DNA of 47,372 nucleotides from an uncultured Rhizobiaceae bacterium (GCA_947259295.1 CAMYMG010000105.1:1-47372), one strand, 5' to 3'; positions 35,936 through 44,967 are shown, numbered from the stretch's first letter. Notes: generated by a model from the sequence alone, not told the origin. Numbers and translations are program-made.

Positions 35936-36091
35936 ACCCCCCTCTGGCCTGCCGGCCATCTCCCCCTCAAGGGGGGAGATCAGCCTGCAACACCGTCTTC
36001 GCCAATCTCCCAGGGCGCAGGAAAAGCGGCGGGGCCCGAACTGCCAATCTCCCCCCTTGAGGAGGAGATGTCCGGCAGGACAGAGGGGGGT
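35936..36091. repeat. Palindromic intergenic repeat, family A, copy 1
   Basis: 156 bp with ends ACCCCCCTCTG and CAGAGGGGGGT, then CCTGCCGG / CCGGCAGG and CATCTCC / GGAGATG: terminal inverted repeats of about 28 bp. Each arm also contains its own small hairpin (CTCCCCCTCAAGGGGGGAG). The second copy at 38268-38423 has exactly the same length. It lies between the two permease genes. Confidence 0.85.
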
Positions 36092-36129
36092 GCTTCGGAG
36101 TTCGGCCTCAGCCAGAATCGGACGGCAGC

Positions 36130-36969
36130 ATGACCCGCTCCACCCACTCCATACCGCGCTCCATCGCAGCCCACGCGGTGCTCATCGCCTATACGGTGAT
36201 TGCGCTGTTCCCGGTCGTGGTCATCGTCATCAACTCCTTCAAGTCGCGCAACGCCATCTTTCGCTCGCCGCTGTCCTTCCCGACCGAGAAGACCTTCGAT
36301 CTCGTCGGCTACACGACCGTGCTCAACCAGGGCGACTTCCTGCTCTATTTCCAGAACAGCTTTGTCGTCACCGTGGCCTCGCTGTTCTTCGTGCTTCTGT
36401 TCGGCGCCATGGCCGCCTTTGCGCTCGCCGAATACCGCTTCCGCGGCAATTCGCTGATGGGGCTCTATCTGGCGCTCGGCATCATGATCCCGATCCGGCT
36501 CGGCACCGTGGCGATCCTGCAGCTGATGGTGGCGAGCGGGCTGGTCAACACGCTGACCGCGCTGATCCTGGTCTATACCGCGCAGGGTCTGCCGCTTGCC
36601 GTCTTCATCCTGTCCGAGTTTATGCGCCAGGTGTCCGACGACCTGAAGGACGCCGGGCGGATCGACGGCCTGTCGGAATACCGCATCTTCTTCCGCCTCG
36701 TGCTGCCACTGGTGCGGCCGGCCATGGCGACGGTTGCCGTCTTCACCATGATCCCGATCTGGAACGATCTGTGGTTTCCGCTGATCCTGGCGCCGTCCGA
36801 GCAGACCAAGACGGTGACGCTCGGCGCGCAGCTCTTCATCGGCCAGTACGTCACCAACTGGAATGCGGTGCTGGCGGCCCTGTCGCTCGCCATCCTGCCG
36901 GTGGTCATCCTCTACCTCATCTTCTCGCGGCAGATGATCCGCGGCATCACGTCTGGAGCAGTGAAGTGA
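36130..36969 (+). CDS. ABC sugar importer permease, MalG type
   Basis: 279 residues, six membrane helices, from ATG 36130. EAA motif SDDLKDAGRIDGLSEYRIFF at about 177-196; the end FSRQMIRGITSGAVK is typical for the MalG side of CUT1 importers. It pairs with the permease at 34987. Confidence 0.92.
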   Translation: MTRSTHSIPRSIAAHAVLIAYTVIALFPVVVIVINSFKSRNAIFRSPLSFPTEKTFDLVGYTTVLNQGDFLLYFQNSFVVTVASLFFVLLFGAMAAFALAEYRFRGNSLMGLYLALGIMIPIRLGTVAILQLMVASGLVNTLTALILVYTAQGLPLAVFILSEFMRQVSDDLKDAGRIDGLSEYRIFFRLVLPLVRPAMATVAVFTMIPIWNDLWFPLILAPSEQTKTVTLGAQLFIGQYVTNWNAVLAALSLAILPVVILYLIFSRQMIRGITSGAVK

Positions 36970-37001
36970 GCCTCTGTGGTTCCACATCGCAGTCTTGCGC
37001 T

Positions 37002-37118
37002 GCCCCTCACCCTTACCCTCTCCCCGTGAGGAACGGAGAGAGGGGGTCGCGAACGCTGGTGCGCTTCTCCTCTCCCCGTAGCTCACGGGGAGAGGATGCC
37101 GGCAGGGAGGTGAGGGGC
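37002..37118. repeat. Palindromic intergenic repeat, family B, copy 2
   Basis: 117 bp bounded by GCCCCTCACC and GGTGAGGGGC, with internal CTCTCCCCG/CGGGGAGAG hairpins; same family as 34818-34933. It lies between the second permease and the oxidoreductase genes. Confidence 0.8.
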
Positions 37119-37170
37119 GGCGCTCATTCGCCAATCGAACAGTTCGACATTGAAATGCTGGAGTTCCGCA

Positions 37171-38232
37171 ATGGATGCTAAAAGTCCCCTTCGCGTCGTC
37201 GTTGCCGGGCTGGGCAACATGGGCAGGAGCCATGCGCTCGCCTACGCGAACAATCCCGGCTTCGAGATCGCTTCGCTGGTTACCCGCAGCGGCGAGGCGC
37301 CGGCCGAGCTGGCCCAGCACACGATGCGGACCTCCTTCGCTGACGCCATCGCCGAGTTCAAACCCGATGTCGCGTCGATCAATACCTATTCGGACAGCCA
37401 CGCCGACTATGCGGTGCTCGCGCTCGAGGCCGGCTGCCACGTCTTCGTCGAGAAGCCGCTGGCGACCACGGTGGCCGATGCCGAGCGCGTCGTCGCGGCC
37501 GCCAGGGCGAACGGCCGGAAGCTTGTCGTCGGATATATCCTGCGCCATCACCCTTCCTGGATACGGCTGATTGCCGAGGCGCGCGCGCTTGGCGGGCCAT
37601 ACGTCTTCCGCATGAACCTCAACCAGCAGTCGAGCGGCGCGACCTGGGAGACGCACAAGCAGCTGATGCAGACGACCTCGCCGATCGTCGATTGCGGCGT
37701 CCACTACCTCGACGTGATGTGCCAGATCACCGACGCCAAACCGGTCGAGGTGCGCGGCATGGGCGTGCGCCTGTCGGACGAGATCGACCCGCAAATGTAC
37801 AATTACGGCCATCTGCAGGTGCTGTTCGACGACGGCTCGGTCGGCTGGTACGAGGCCGGCTGGGGATCGATGATGTCGGAGACGGCGTTCTTCGTGAAGG
37901 ACGTCATCTCGCCGAACGGTTGTGTCTCGATCGTCATGAACGAGGCGGCGACGAAGTCGGACGACGTCGATTCCCATACCAAGACCAATCTGATCCGTGT
38001 GCACAGCGCAAAAACCGGCAGCGACGGGAAATTCGCGGCTCCCGACCGCGACCTGTCGATGCAGGACGAGCCGGACCACCAGGGCCTGTGCGATCGCGAG
38101 CAGGCTTTCCTCCTCAAGGCGATCCGCGAGGACATCGACCTCGATCGCCACATGGACGACGCGGTGCGGTCGCTGGCCGTCTGCCTGGCGGCGGACGAGA
38201 GCGTACGCACCGGCAAGGCGGTGAAGCTGTGA
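37171..38232 (+). CDS. Gfo/Idh/MocA family oxidoreductase
   Basis: ATG 37171 with GGAG nine bases upstream gives 353 residues; an in-frame upstream ATG has no such signal. The Rossmann motif is VVVAGLGNMGRSHALAY, and the family EKP motif is at 94-96 (Lys95). SPIVDCGVHYLDVMCQITDA carries the second catalytic region with Asp and His. It lies inside the importer operon, between permease and ATPase genes, so it probably acts on the imported sugar. A redox step is not part of the classical MurNAc route. Confidence 0.92.
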   Translation: MDAKSPLRVVVAGLGNMGRSHALAYANNPGFEIASLVTRSGEAPAELAQHTMRTSFADAIAEFKPDVASINTYSDSHADYAVLALEAGCHVFVEKPLATTVADAERVVAAARANGRKLVVGYILRHHPSWIRLIAEARALGGPYVFRMNLNQQSSGATWETHKQLMQTTSPIVDCGVHYLDVMCQITDAKPVEVRGMGVRLSDEIDPQMYNYGHLQVLFDDGSVGWYEAGWGSMMSETAFFVKDVISPNGCVSIVMNEAATKSDDVDSHTKTNLIRVHSAKTGSDGKFAAPDRDLSMQDEPDHQGLCDREQAFLLKAIREDIDLDRHMDDAVRSLAVCLAADESVRTGKAVKL

Positions 38233-38267
38233 TGGATTGCTTTTCGGATAAGTCGACGCTCGTCGAC

Positions 38268-38423
38268 ACCCCCCTCTGCCCTGCCGGGCATCTCCCCCTC
38301 AAGGGGGGAGATCATGCGCGTCGCCGGATTCGCCTATCCTGGAAGCCTATCCGGGTCGGCGAGGCGAGGACGGGACTGATCTCCCCCCTTGCGGGGGAGA
38401 TGGCCGGCAGGCCAGAGGGGGGT
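38268..38423. repeat. Palindromic intergenic repeat, family A, copy 2
   Basis: 156 bp with ends ACCCCCCTCTG and CAGAGGGGGGT and the same nested inverted repeats as 35936-36091; the centre differs. It fills most of the gap between the oxidoreductase and ATPase genes. Confidence 0.85.
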
Positions 38424-38458
38424 ATATCCGCGATGCCCGATGTCCAAGGAGCATCGCC

Positions 38459-39460
38459 ATGGGCTCGCTGAAGATCGACAGCATCAAGAAATCCTTCGGC
38501 AAGGTCGAGGTGCTGAAGGGCATCGACCTGGAAGTGCAGGACGGCGAATTCGTCGTCTTCGTCGGCCCGTCGGGTTGCGGCAAGTCGACCCTGTTGCGCG
38601 TCATTGCCGGGCTCGAGGATTCGACCTCGGGCGACGTCAGGATCGACGGAAACAGCGTCGTCGGCGTGCCGCCGGCCAAGCGCGGCATCGCCATGGTGTT
38701 CCAGACCTATGCGCTCTACCCGCACCTGACGGTGCGCAACAACATGAGCCTCGGCCTCAAGCAGGCCGGCACGGCGGCGGATGAAATCGCCCGCCGTGTC
38801 GACGTGGCCTCTACGATGCTGTCGCTCGACCCCTATCTGGAGCGCCGCCCGGCGGAGCTCTCCGGCGGCCAGCGGCAGCGCGTCGCCATCGGCCGCGCCG
38901 TGGTGCGCGATCCGAAGCTCTTCCTGTTCGACGAACCGCTGTCCAATCTCGATGCTGCATTGCGCGTCAACACGCGTCTCGAGATCGCCCAGCTGCATCG
39001 CCGCCTCAAGGCGACGATGATCTATGTCACCCATGACCAGGTCGAGGCGATGACGCTCGCCGACCGCATCGTCGTGCTCAATGCCGGCCGCATCGAGCAG
39101 GTCGGCCGGCCGATGGAACTCTACAATGCGCCGGCCAACGAGTTCGTCGCGGGCTTCATCGGTTCGCCCAAGATGAATTTCATCGATGCCGAAAGACTGG
39201 GCGATTCAACGGCAAAGACGATCGGTGTCCGCCCCGAGCACCTGACGGTCGATCCGGCACAAGGCAGCTGGAAGGGCACCGTCATCCACGCCGAGCATCT
39301 CGGCGCCGACACCAACCTCTATCTCGATACGGAGCAGGCGGGGCTGCTGACGGTGCGGATTTTCGGCGTCTACGATGCCGAACCGGGCGCGACGCTGTTC
39401 GTCACGCCGGATCCGGAAAAGACCTATCGCTTCGCCGAGGACGGCAGCCGGATCGTCTGA
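38459..39460 (+). CDS. ABC sugar importer ATPase (UgpC/MalK type)
   Basis: 333 residues from ATG 38459 (AAGGAGCATCGCC upstream). Walker A GPSGCGKST, signature ELSGGQRQRVAIGRAV, Walker B LFLFDEPLSNLDAAL, switch YVTHDQVEAMTLADR. The C-terminal TOBE part begins around IGVRPEHLTV and is shorter than in MalK. It should power the permeases at 34987 and 36130. Last gene of the murQ arm. Confidence 0.94.
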   Translation: MGSLKIDSIKKSFGKVEVLKGIDLEVQDGEFVVFVGPSGCGKSTLLRVIAGLEDSTSGDVRIDGNSVVGVPPAKRGIAMVFQTYALYPHLTVRNNMSLGLKQAGTAADEIARRVDVASTMLSLDPYLERRPAELSGGQRQRVAIGRAVVRDPKLFLFDEPLSNLDAALRVNTRLEIAQLHRRLKATMIYVTHDQVEAMTLADRIVVLNAGRIEQVGRPMELYNAPANEFVAGFIGSPKMNFIDAERLGDSTAKTIGVRPEHLTVDPAQGSWKGTVIHAEHLGADTNLYLDTEQAGLLTVRIFGVYDAEPGATLFVTPDPEKTYRFAEDGSRIV

Positions 39461-39633
39461 AACGCCGGAACTTCGGCTCGAGACGCCCCCGTTTCGGCGC
39501 GTTCTTCCAGCATTCAGCTGCGCATTTTTCGAGATTCCGGTCCGATTTGGCGGAAAAACATGCCGTTTCTCCGCCGTTTCGGGTCCTTCTCGCCGACGGC
39601 GCGCAAGGCGCCGGCGGCCGGTCGGTCAGTCGC

Positions 39634-40479
39634 TCAAGCGTCTGCCCGGAACGTCTGCTTCTGGTTGCCGAGGCCCTCGATGCCGAGTTCGACGACGTCG
39701 CCGTCCTTGAGGAAGACCGGCGGCTTCATGCCGAGGCCGACGCCGGGCGGCGTGCCGGTCGAGATGATGTCGCCGGGCAGGAGCGACATGAACTGGCTGA
39801 GATAGGAGACAAGGTGCGCGACGCCGTAGACCATGGTCTTGGTCGAGCCGTCCTGCATCGTCTTGCCGTTGACCGTCAGCCACATCTTGAGGTTCTGCGG
39901 ATCGGCGACCTCGTCCTTGGTGACCAGCCACGGGCCGGTCGGGCCGAACGTGTCGCAGCTCTTGCCCTTGGTCCACTGGCCCTGGCGCTCGGCCTGGAAG
40001 GCGCGCTCGGAAACGTCATGCGCGACGCAGTAGCCGGCGACATAGTCGAGCGCTTCGGCTTCGCGGACATATTTTGCCGGCTTGCCGATGACGATGGCGA
40101 GCTCGACCTCCCAGTCGGTCTTTTCCGAACCGCGCGGGATAAGCACGTCATCGTTCGGGCCGACGATGGCCGAGGTCGCCTTCATGAAGATGATCGGCTC
40201 GGACGGCACGGTGGCGCCGGTCTCGGCGGCATGGTCGGAATAGTTGAGGCCGATGCAGATGAACTTGCCGGTGCCGGCAACGCACGGTCCAAGGCGCGGA
40301 TTGCCCTCGACCAGCGGCAGCGATTTCGCATCGACCGAGGCCAGCCTCTTCAGGGATTCAGGGCTGATGTCGCCACCGGCGATATCGGTCACATGGCCGG
40401 ACAGGTCGCGGATGTTTCCGTCCGCATCGATCATGCCCGGACGCTCGCGTCCAGGTTCTCCATAGCGCAGCAGTTTCAA
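39634..40479 (-). CDS. Fumarylacetoacetate hydrolase family protein
   Basis: 281 residues from TTG 40479, which lies behind GAGGAGGACTTTTC. The FAH fold is clear: ICIGLNYSDHAAETG, then EPIIFMKATSAIVGPND, TDWEVELAIVIGK with the metal Glu residues, GYCVAHDVSERAFQ, KSCDTFGPTGPW and GDIISTGTPPGVGLG. Its closest functional groups are 2,4-diketo-3-deoxy-L-fuconate/rhamnonate hydrolases and other acylpyruvate-type enzymes. It lies 12 bp after the aldehyde dehydrogenase gene. A sugar-acid cleavage role is inference. Confidence 0.9.
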   Translation of the reverse strand: MKLLRYGEPGRERPGMIDADGNIRDLSGHVTDIAGGDISPESLKRLASVDAKSLPLVEGNPRLGPCVAGTGKFICIGLNYSDHAAETGATVPSEPIIFMKATSAIVGPNDDVLIPRGSEKTDWEVELAIVIGKPAKYVREAEALDYVAGYCVAHDVSERAFQAERQGQWTKGKSCDTFGPTGPWLVTKDEVADPQNLKMWLTVNGKTMQDGSTKTMVYGVAHLVSYLSQFMSLLPGDIISTGTPPGVGLGMKPPVFLKDGDVVELGIEGLGNQKQTFRADA

Positions 40480-40491
40480 GAAAAGTCCTCC

Positions 40492-42867
40492 TCAGTCGCC
40501 GTAAGGCACCCAGACATTTTTGACTTCGATGGCGCGCCGCAGAAATTCGTCCCCCGCGGCCGCCCCGGATGCCCAGTCGAGCGAGCGACCATTGCTGGTC
40601 CAGACCCGCTTCAGATTGCCTGTCGACTGAGCTTCCGCGTTTTTACAGGTGTCGGCGTCGGCGACAACCCACAAACCGTCGATATCGTCATGTTTGGCCA
40701 TCACGCCGGCTAGTTCGGCGGGCTTTCCGGTAACGATGTTGAGTGCGCCCGCCGGCAGGTCGGAGGTTTCGATCACCTGGTAGAGATCAGTCGCGACAAG
40801 CGCATGCTTGCGGCTGGGCACGGCAACGACCGTGTTGCCCATGGCGAGCGCCGGCGCGACCAGCGAGACGAGGCCGAGCAGCGGTGCGGCATCGCCGGCG
40901 ACAATGGCGACCACGCCGACCGGCTCGTGTAGCGCCAGCGTCACGGCGCGAGCCGGCGGCTGGTGAACGCGGCCCTCGAACTTGTCGGCCATGCCGGCAT
41001 AGTAGAACAGCCGCTCGACCGAGGCCTCTACCTCGGCGCCGGCAGCCTTGGACGAGACGCCGGTGAGGTCGGCGATGCGCGCCGAAAATTCGCCCGACCG
41101 GGCCGACAGGTTCTCGGCGAGGAAGTAGAGCACCTGGGCCCGGTTGTAGCCGGTGGCGGCGGGCCATGCCTTGCAGCCACGAGCCGCCGACACGGCGTCG
41201 CGGATGTCCTTGCGGTTGCCGAGCCCGACCTCGCCGGCGAGCCGGCCCTTGGCAGTGACGACGGGCATTGAATAATTGCCGTCCGGCCGTGCCTGCTTGC
41301 CCCCGATATAGAGCTTTGCCGTGCGGTCGATACCCGTGCCGTCGCTGTCGGCCGGTGCGGGAGCGGGCGCCTCGCCTTCAGACTTGATGGCCGGTCCGTA
41401 AGGCGGCTTGCTCGCCAGATATTCGAACATGCCCTCCTTGCCGCCCTCGCGGCCAAAACCGCTTTCCCGGTAGCCGCCGAAGCCGCAGGCGGCATCGAAC
41501 ATGTTGGTGCCGTTGATCCAGACCACGCCGGCCTTGAGTTGCGGTGCCGCGTGTACGGCGAGGTTGATGTTCTCGCTCCACACGCTTGCCGCCAGACCGT
41601 AGCGGGTGTTGTTGGCAAGCTCGATCGCTTCCTCGGTGGTGCGGAAGGTCATCGCCGCGAGCACAGGACCGAAGACCTCTTCCTGCGCCAGCACGTTGGC
41701 GGGTGCGACCCCGGTGGCGAGCACCGGCAGGTGGAAATAGCCGGTCTCGGGCAGGGCGCAGTCGGGCTGCCAGCATTCGGCACCCTGCTTCGCGCCCTCG
41801 GCGACGAGGCCGCGTACGCGGTCGAGCTGGGTCCTGTCGACCAGCGGGCCGATATCGGTGTTCTTGTCGAGCGGGCTGCCGACGATCAGCTTGCCCATGC
41901 GCGCCTTGACCTTGGCGATGAAGGCATCGGCGATGCCCTCCTGGACGAGCAGGCGGGAGCCGGCGCAGCAGACCTGGCCCTGGTTGAACCAGATGCCGTC
42001 GACCAGCCCCTCGACAGCGCTGTCGAGATCGGCGTCCTCGAAGACGATGAAGGCCGACTTGCCGCCGAGCTCGAGCGACAGCTTCTTGCCGGATCCGGCG
42101 GTCGCCCGGCGGATGATCTTGCCGACCTCGGACGAGCCGGTGAAGGCGATCTTCTGCACGCCGGCATGCTCGACGAGGGCGGCACCCGCATCGGGGCCGC
42201 CCGGCAGGATGTTGACAACGCCCTTCGGCACGCCGGCGCGGGCGCAGATCTCGGCAAACAGGATCGCCGTCAGCGGCGTGAACTCGGCGGGCTTCAGCAC
42301 TACCGTGCAGCCGGCGGCGAGCGCAGGCGCAATCTTCCAGGCGAGCATCAGAAGCGGAAAATTCCACGGGATGATCTGGCCGACGACGCCGGCCGGCTTG
42401 TGGTCGGGGAACTCGCGGTCGAGCGCCTGCGCCCAGCCGGCATGATGGATGAAGTGGCGGATCGCCAGCGGCACGTCGATGTCGCGGCTTTCGCGGATCG
42501 GCTTGCCGTTGTCGAGCGTCTCGAGCACGGCGAAGAGCCGCTGGTGGCGCTGCATGCCGCGGCCGATGGCGTAGAGGATCTTGGCGCGCTCGAAACCCGA
42601 CTTCGCGCTCCATTTCGGCAGCGCCTTGCCCGCGGCGGCGACCGCCGCGTCGACATCCGCTGCGCCCGCATCCGAGACCTTTGCCAGGAGCTTGCCGGTC
42701 GCCGGGTCACTGGTGTCGAAACGCCTGCCATCCTTGGCGGCGCGCCATTCGCCGGCGATGAAGAGCGACTTGTCGAAGTCGCGCGCGGCAATCCAGGCAT
42801 CGGCCTCGTTGCGGGCTTCCGGAGCCGGGCCGTAGTCCATGGCGGCGTAGCGTTCGAGAATGTTCAT
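40492..42867 (-). CDS. ALDH16-like double-domain aldehyde dehydrogenase
   Basis: 791 residues from ATG 42867. The first domain (~30-500) is a complete aldehyde dehydrogenase: Asn169 in IPWNFP, Glu266 in LELGGKS and Cys300 in FNQGQVCCAGSR. The second (~515-790) is a partial ALDH fold with NAD-domain-like sequence (EPVGVVAIVAGDAAPLLGLV) but no catalytic Cys or Glu motif. One active plus one degenerate domain is the layout of the ALDH16 family; human ALDH16A1 lacks the Cys, while bacterial forms can keep it. It follows deoC, so acetaldehyde from DeoC is a likely substrate. Confidence 0.92.
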   Translation of the reverse strand: MNILERYAAMDYGPAPEARNEADAWIAARDFDKSLFIAGEWRAAKDGRRFDTSDPATGKLLAKVSDAGAADVDAAVAAAGKALPKWSAKSGFERAKILYAIGRGMQRHQRLFAVLETLDNGKPIRESRDIDVPLAIRHFIHHAGWAQALDREFPDHKPAGVVGQIIPWNFPLLMLAWKIAPALAAGCTVVLKPAEFTPLTAILFAEICARAGVPKGVVNILPGGPDAGAALVEHAGVQKIAFTGSSEVGKIIRRATAGSGKKLSLELGGKSAFIVFEDADLDSAVEGLVDGIWFNQGQVCCAGSRLLVQEGIADAFIAKVKARMGKLIVGSPLDKNTDIGPLVDRTQLDRVRGLVAEGAKQGAECWQPDCALPETGYFHLPVLATGVAPANVLAQEEVFGPVLAAMTFRTTEEAIELANNTRYGLAASVWSENINLAVHAAPQLKAGVVWINGTNMFDAACGFGGYRESGFGREGGKEGMFEYLASKPPYGPAIKSEGEAPAPAPADSDGTGIDRTAKLYIGGKQARPDGNYSMPVVTAKGRLAGEVGLGNRKDIRDAVSAARGCKAWPAATGYNRAQVLYFLAENLSARSGEFSARIADLTGVSSKAAGAEVEASVERLFYYAGMADKFEGRVHQPPARAVTLALHEPVGVVAIVAGDAAPLLGLVSLVAPALAMGNTVVAVPSRKHALVATDLYQVIETSDLPAGALNIVTGKPAELAGVMAKHDDIDGLWVVADADTCKNAEAQSTGNLKRVWTSNGRSLDWASGAAAGDEFLRRAIEVKNVWVPYGD

Positions 42868-42898
42868 CGGTCTCTTCCAGGCAGTGCGTTCGAGAAGG

Positions 42899-43073
42899 GA
42901 GCCCCTTCACCGTGCTGGCGCACCCACTTCGCTCGGCCACCATCTCCCCGTCGGGGAGAGGAGACTGGATGCCTCGGCGCCTCCCCTCGCAGGATCGGCA
43001 GCGAGGGTCGGCTCAGGCTCCCTATCCCCGACGGGGAGAGGGTGGTTTGCGGAGCAAACCGGGCGAAGGGGAG
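42899..43073. repeat. Palindromic intergenic repeat, family C
   Basis: About 175 bp between the aldehyde dehydrogenase and deoC genes. The ends are GCCCCTTCACC and GGGCGAAGGGG, and inside are ATCTCCCCGTCGGGGAGAGG and GTTTGCGGAGCAAAC hairpins. This pattern is common as an intergenic element in rhizobial genomes. Only one copy is in this window. Confidence 0.65.
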
Positions 43074-43093
43074 TGTTTCCATCCGGCGCCGGC

Positions 43094-44149
43094 CTAAGCC
43101 ATCGCGTGGCGGTGGTTGGCGGAGTAGTGGCCGGTCAGGTGGTGCTCGAGCTGGCGTTCGATGTCGGTAAGTAGGCTCGAGGCGCCGAAGCGGAAGAGTT
43201 CGGGCTCCAGCCAGGGCCGGCCGAGCTCTTCCTTCATCAGCACCATCCAGTCGAGCGAGGCCTTTGCGGTGGAGATGCCGCCGGCCGGCTTGAAGCCGAT
43301 CAGATAGCCGGTTTCCTCGAAATAGGCGCGGATGGCGCGCACCATGACGAGGCCGACGGGCAGCGTAGCGTTGACGCTTTCCTTGCCGGTCGAGGTCTTG
43401 ATGAAGTCGGCGCCGGCCATCATGGCGACCATGGAGGCCAGCATGACATTGCGCAGCGTGGCGAGATCGCCGGTGCCCAGGATGACCTTCAGGTGCGCCT
43501 CGCCGCAGGCCGCGCGCATGGCGACGATCTCGTCATAGAGTTCCTGCCATTTGGCGCCGAACACCAGGCCGCGCGGGATGACGACGTCAATCTCGTCGGC
43601 CCCGTCGGCAACCGAGGCTTCGATTTCCTGCAGCCGGGTCTTGAGCGGCGCAAGGCCATGCGGGAAGGCGGTGGAGACGGCGGCGACATGCACGCCGCTG
43701 CCCTTGAGCGCGGTGACGGCCGTGGCGACGAAGGGATGATAGACGCAGACGGCGGCAGGACGGATCTTCGTGTCGCCGAGGTCGAGCCCTTCGGCAATGT
43801 CGGCGCGCAGCGGGTTGAGGGCCTTGGCACAGAGCCGGCGGACGCGCTCGTCGGTGTCGTTGGAATTCAGCGTCGTCAGGTCCATCAGCGAGATGGCGCG
43901 CAGCAGCCAGGCCGCCTGGTTGTCGGCCTTGATGGAGCGGCGCTTGTTGATCGTGCCGGCGCGGCGCTCCAGCGCAGAGCGGTTGACGTTGCGTATGGAT
44001 TCGAGAAAGCCGAGGTCGAGCTTCATGCCGGGGTTGCGCGCGATGCCGTGGCCGGAGGTGGTGTTGGCCGCCACGCGCGACGGCAGCGTCGTGACCCTTG
44101 CGGCCACGGGCGCGACGATTGCTTCTGCTTCGCGAATGATGCTGCTCAT
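43094..44149 (-). CDS. deoC: Deoxyribose-phosphate aldolase, N-terminally extended
   Basis: 351 residues from ATG 44149 (GGAAGGACGCAAG upstream). The DeoC catalytic set is present: Asp188 in DEIDVVIP, Lys221 in LKVILGTGDL, Schiff-base Lys251 in FIKTSTGK and Lys287 in GFKPAGGIS. It cleaves 2-deoxyribose-5-phosphate to glyceraldehyde-3-phosphate and acetaldehyde. The protein is about 90 residues longer than E. coli DeoC, mainly at the N-terminus. A Gly stands where E. coli has Glu (LKVIIETG). The aldehyde dehydrogenase downstream could oxidise the acetaldehyde. Confidence 0.93.
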   Translation of the reverse strand: MSSIIREAEAIVAPVAARVTTLPSRVAANTTSGHGIARNPGMKLDLGFLESIRNVNRSALERRAGTINKRRSIKADNQAAWLLRAISLMDLTTLNSNDTDERVRRLCAKALNPLRADIAEGLDLGDTKIRPAAVCVYHPFVATAVTALKGSGVHVAAVSTAFPHGLAPLKTRLQEIEASVADGADEIDVVIPRGLVFGAKWQELYDEIVAMRAACGEAHLKVILGTGDLATLRNVMLASMVAMMAGADFIKTSTGKESVNATLPVGLVMVRAIRAYFEETGYLIGFKPAGGISTAKASLDWMVLMKEELGRPWLEPELFRFGASSLLTDIERQLEHHLTGHYSANHRHAMA

Positions 44150-44431
44150 CTTGCGTCCTTCCCTGGACCGCCCCTTGCTGCCGGGCGGCTTGGATCGCGG
44201 ACGGGGCGCTTGCCCCGGCCCTCACGCGATCGGCACAACGATAACCCGTGAAGCGTCGCTCCACGAGTCCTCAATTGCGCGGTTCATAGCCGAAATGGCC
44301 GCGTATTGCAGCCGATTTTTGACCGGACGGTAAAATCATCGTCCCGCCAGTCGACCTGCCGGGGCCGGCGTGTATAGCTACTTGCCCCTGCGGCATCCGC
44401 CGGGGGCGGGTCGGGCGGAGAGGAGAGTTCG

Positions 44432-44896
44432 ATGGCGGCACTGAGCATGGAGAATCCTGTTTTCGTAAGCTACATGATCGCCGCGTCGATCATGATCCTG
44501 AAGCTGATGGGGCAGGGATGGATGACGGTGTTCCGGATGCTGAAGAGCGATGCTGGAATGCTCAACCCCGAGGACCTGCTGCCCGGGCCGGCAAACCGCA
44601 ATCCGCGCCCCGAACAGTTGCTCGCCAACGACTATGTCGAGCGGTCGCGTCGCATGCAGCGCAACGACCTGGAAAACATTCCGGCCTTTCTGGCTGCGGG
44701 GCTGATCTTCGTCGCCGCGCAGCCTTCGCTCCTGCTGGCCAACTGCCTGATGATTGCCTTCGTCATCGCCAGGCTGGCCCACGTCGTGGCCTACGCGACC
44801 GGGCAGCGTCACGAAGTGCGCGCCACCTTCTTCTCGATCGGCTCGATTGTGGTGATCGTGATGGCGCTCTACGCGCTTGTGGCTGCGCTGGCCTGA
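44432..44896 (+). CDS. MAPEG family membrane protein
   Basis: 154 residues with four membrane helices. Between helices 1 and 2 lies ERSRRMQRNDLENIPAF, the glutathione-binding signature of MAPEG proteins (microsomal glutathione S-transferase 1-like). It should be an inner-membrane trimer acting in glutathione conjugation or peroxide detoxification. It is divergent from deoC with 282 bp between. Confidence 0.9.
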   Translation: MAALSMENPVFVSYMIAASIMILKLMGQGWMTVFRMLKSDAGMLNPEDLLPGPANRNPRPEQLLANDYVERSRRMQRNDLENIPAFLAAGLIFVAAQPSLLLANCLMIAFVIARLAHVVAYATGQRHEVRATFFSIGSIVVIVMALYALVAALA

Positions 44897-44967
44897 GAGC
44901 GAGGCCGTAGAGCGGGCGGCCTCAGGAGAGCGGTCGGTGCCCGGAGTCGGCACCAGAGGTGCCGGGG

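Noticed and set aside
35980..38151. Open frame of 723 codons on the minus strand
   Set aside because: Antisense to a permease and a Gfo/Idh gene with clear motifs; composition is His/Asp/Arg-rich as in shadows.
35936..38423. Insertion sequences or MITEs
   Set aside because: The elements have inverted ends but no transposase and no clear target duplication that I could see; RIME-type repeats fit better.
39549..39575. Terminator after the ATPase gene (GGCGGA / TCCGCC)
   Set aside because: Only a 6-bp stem with a 15-base loop and no good T-run.
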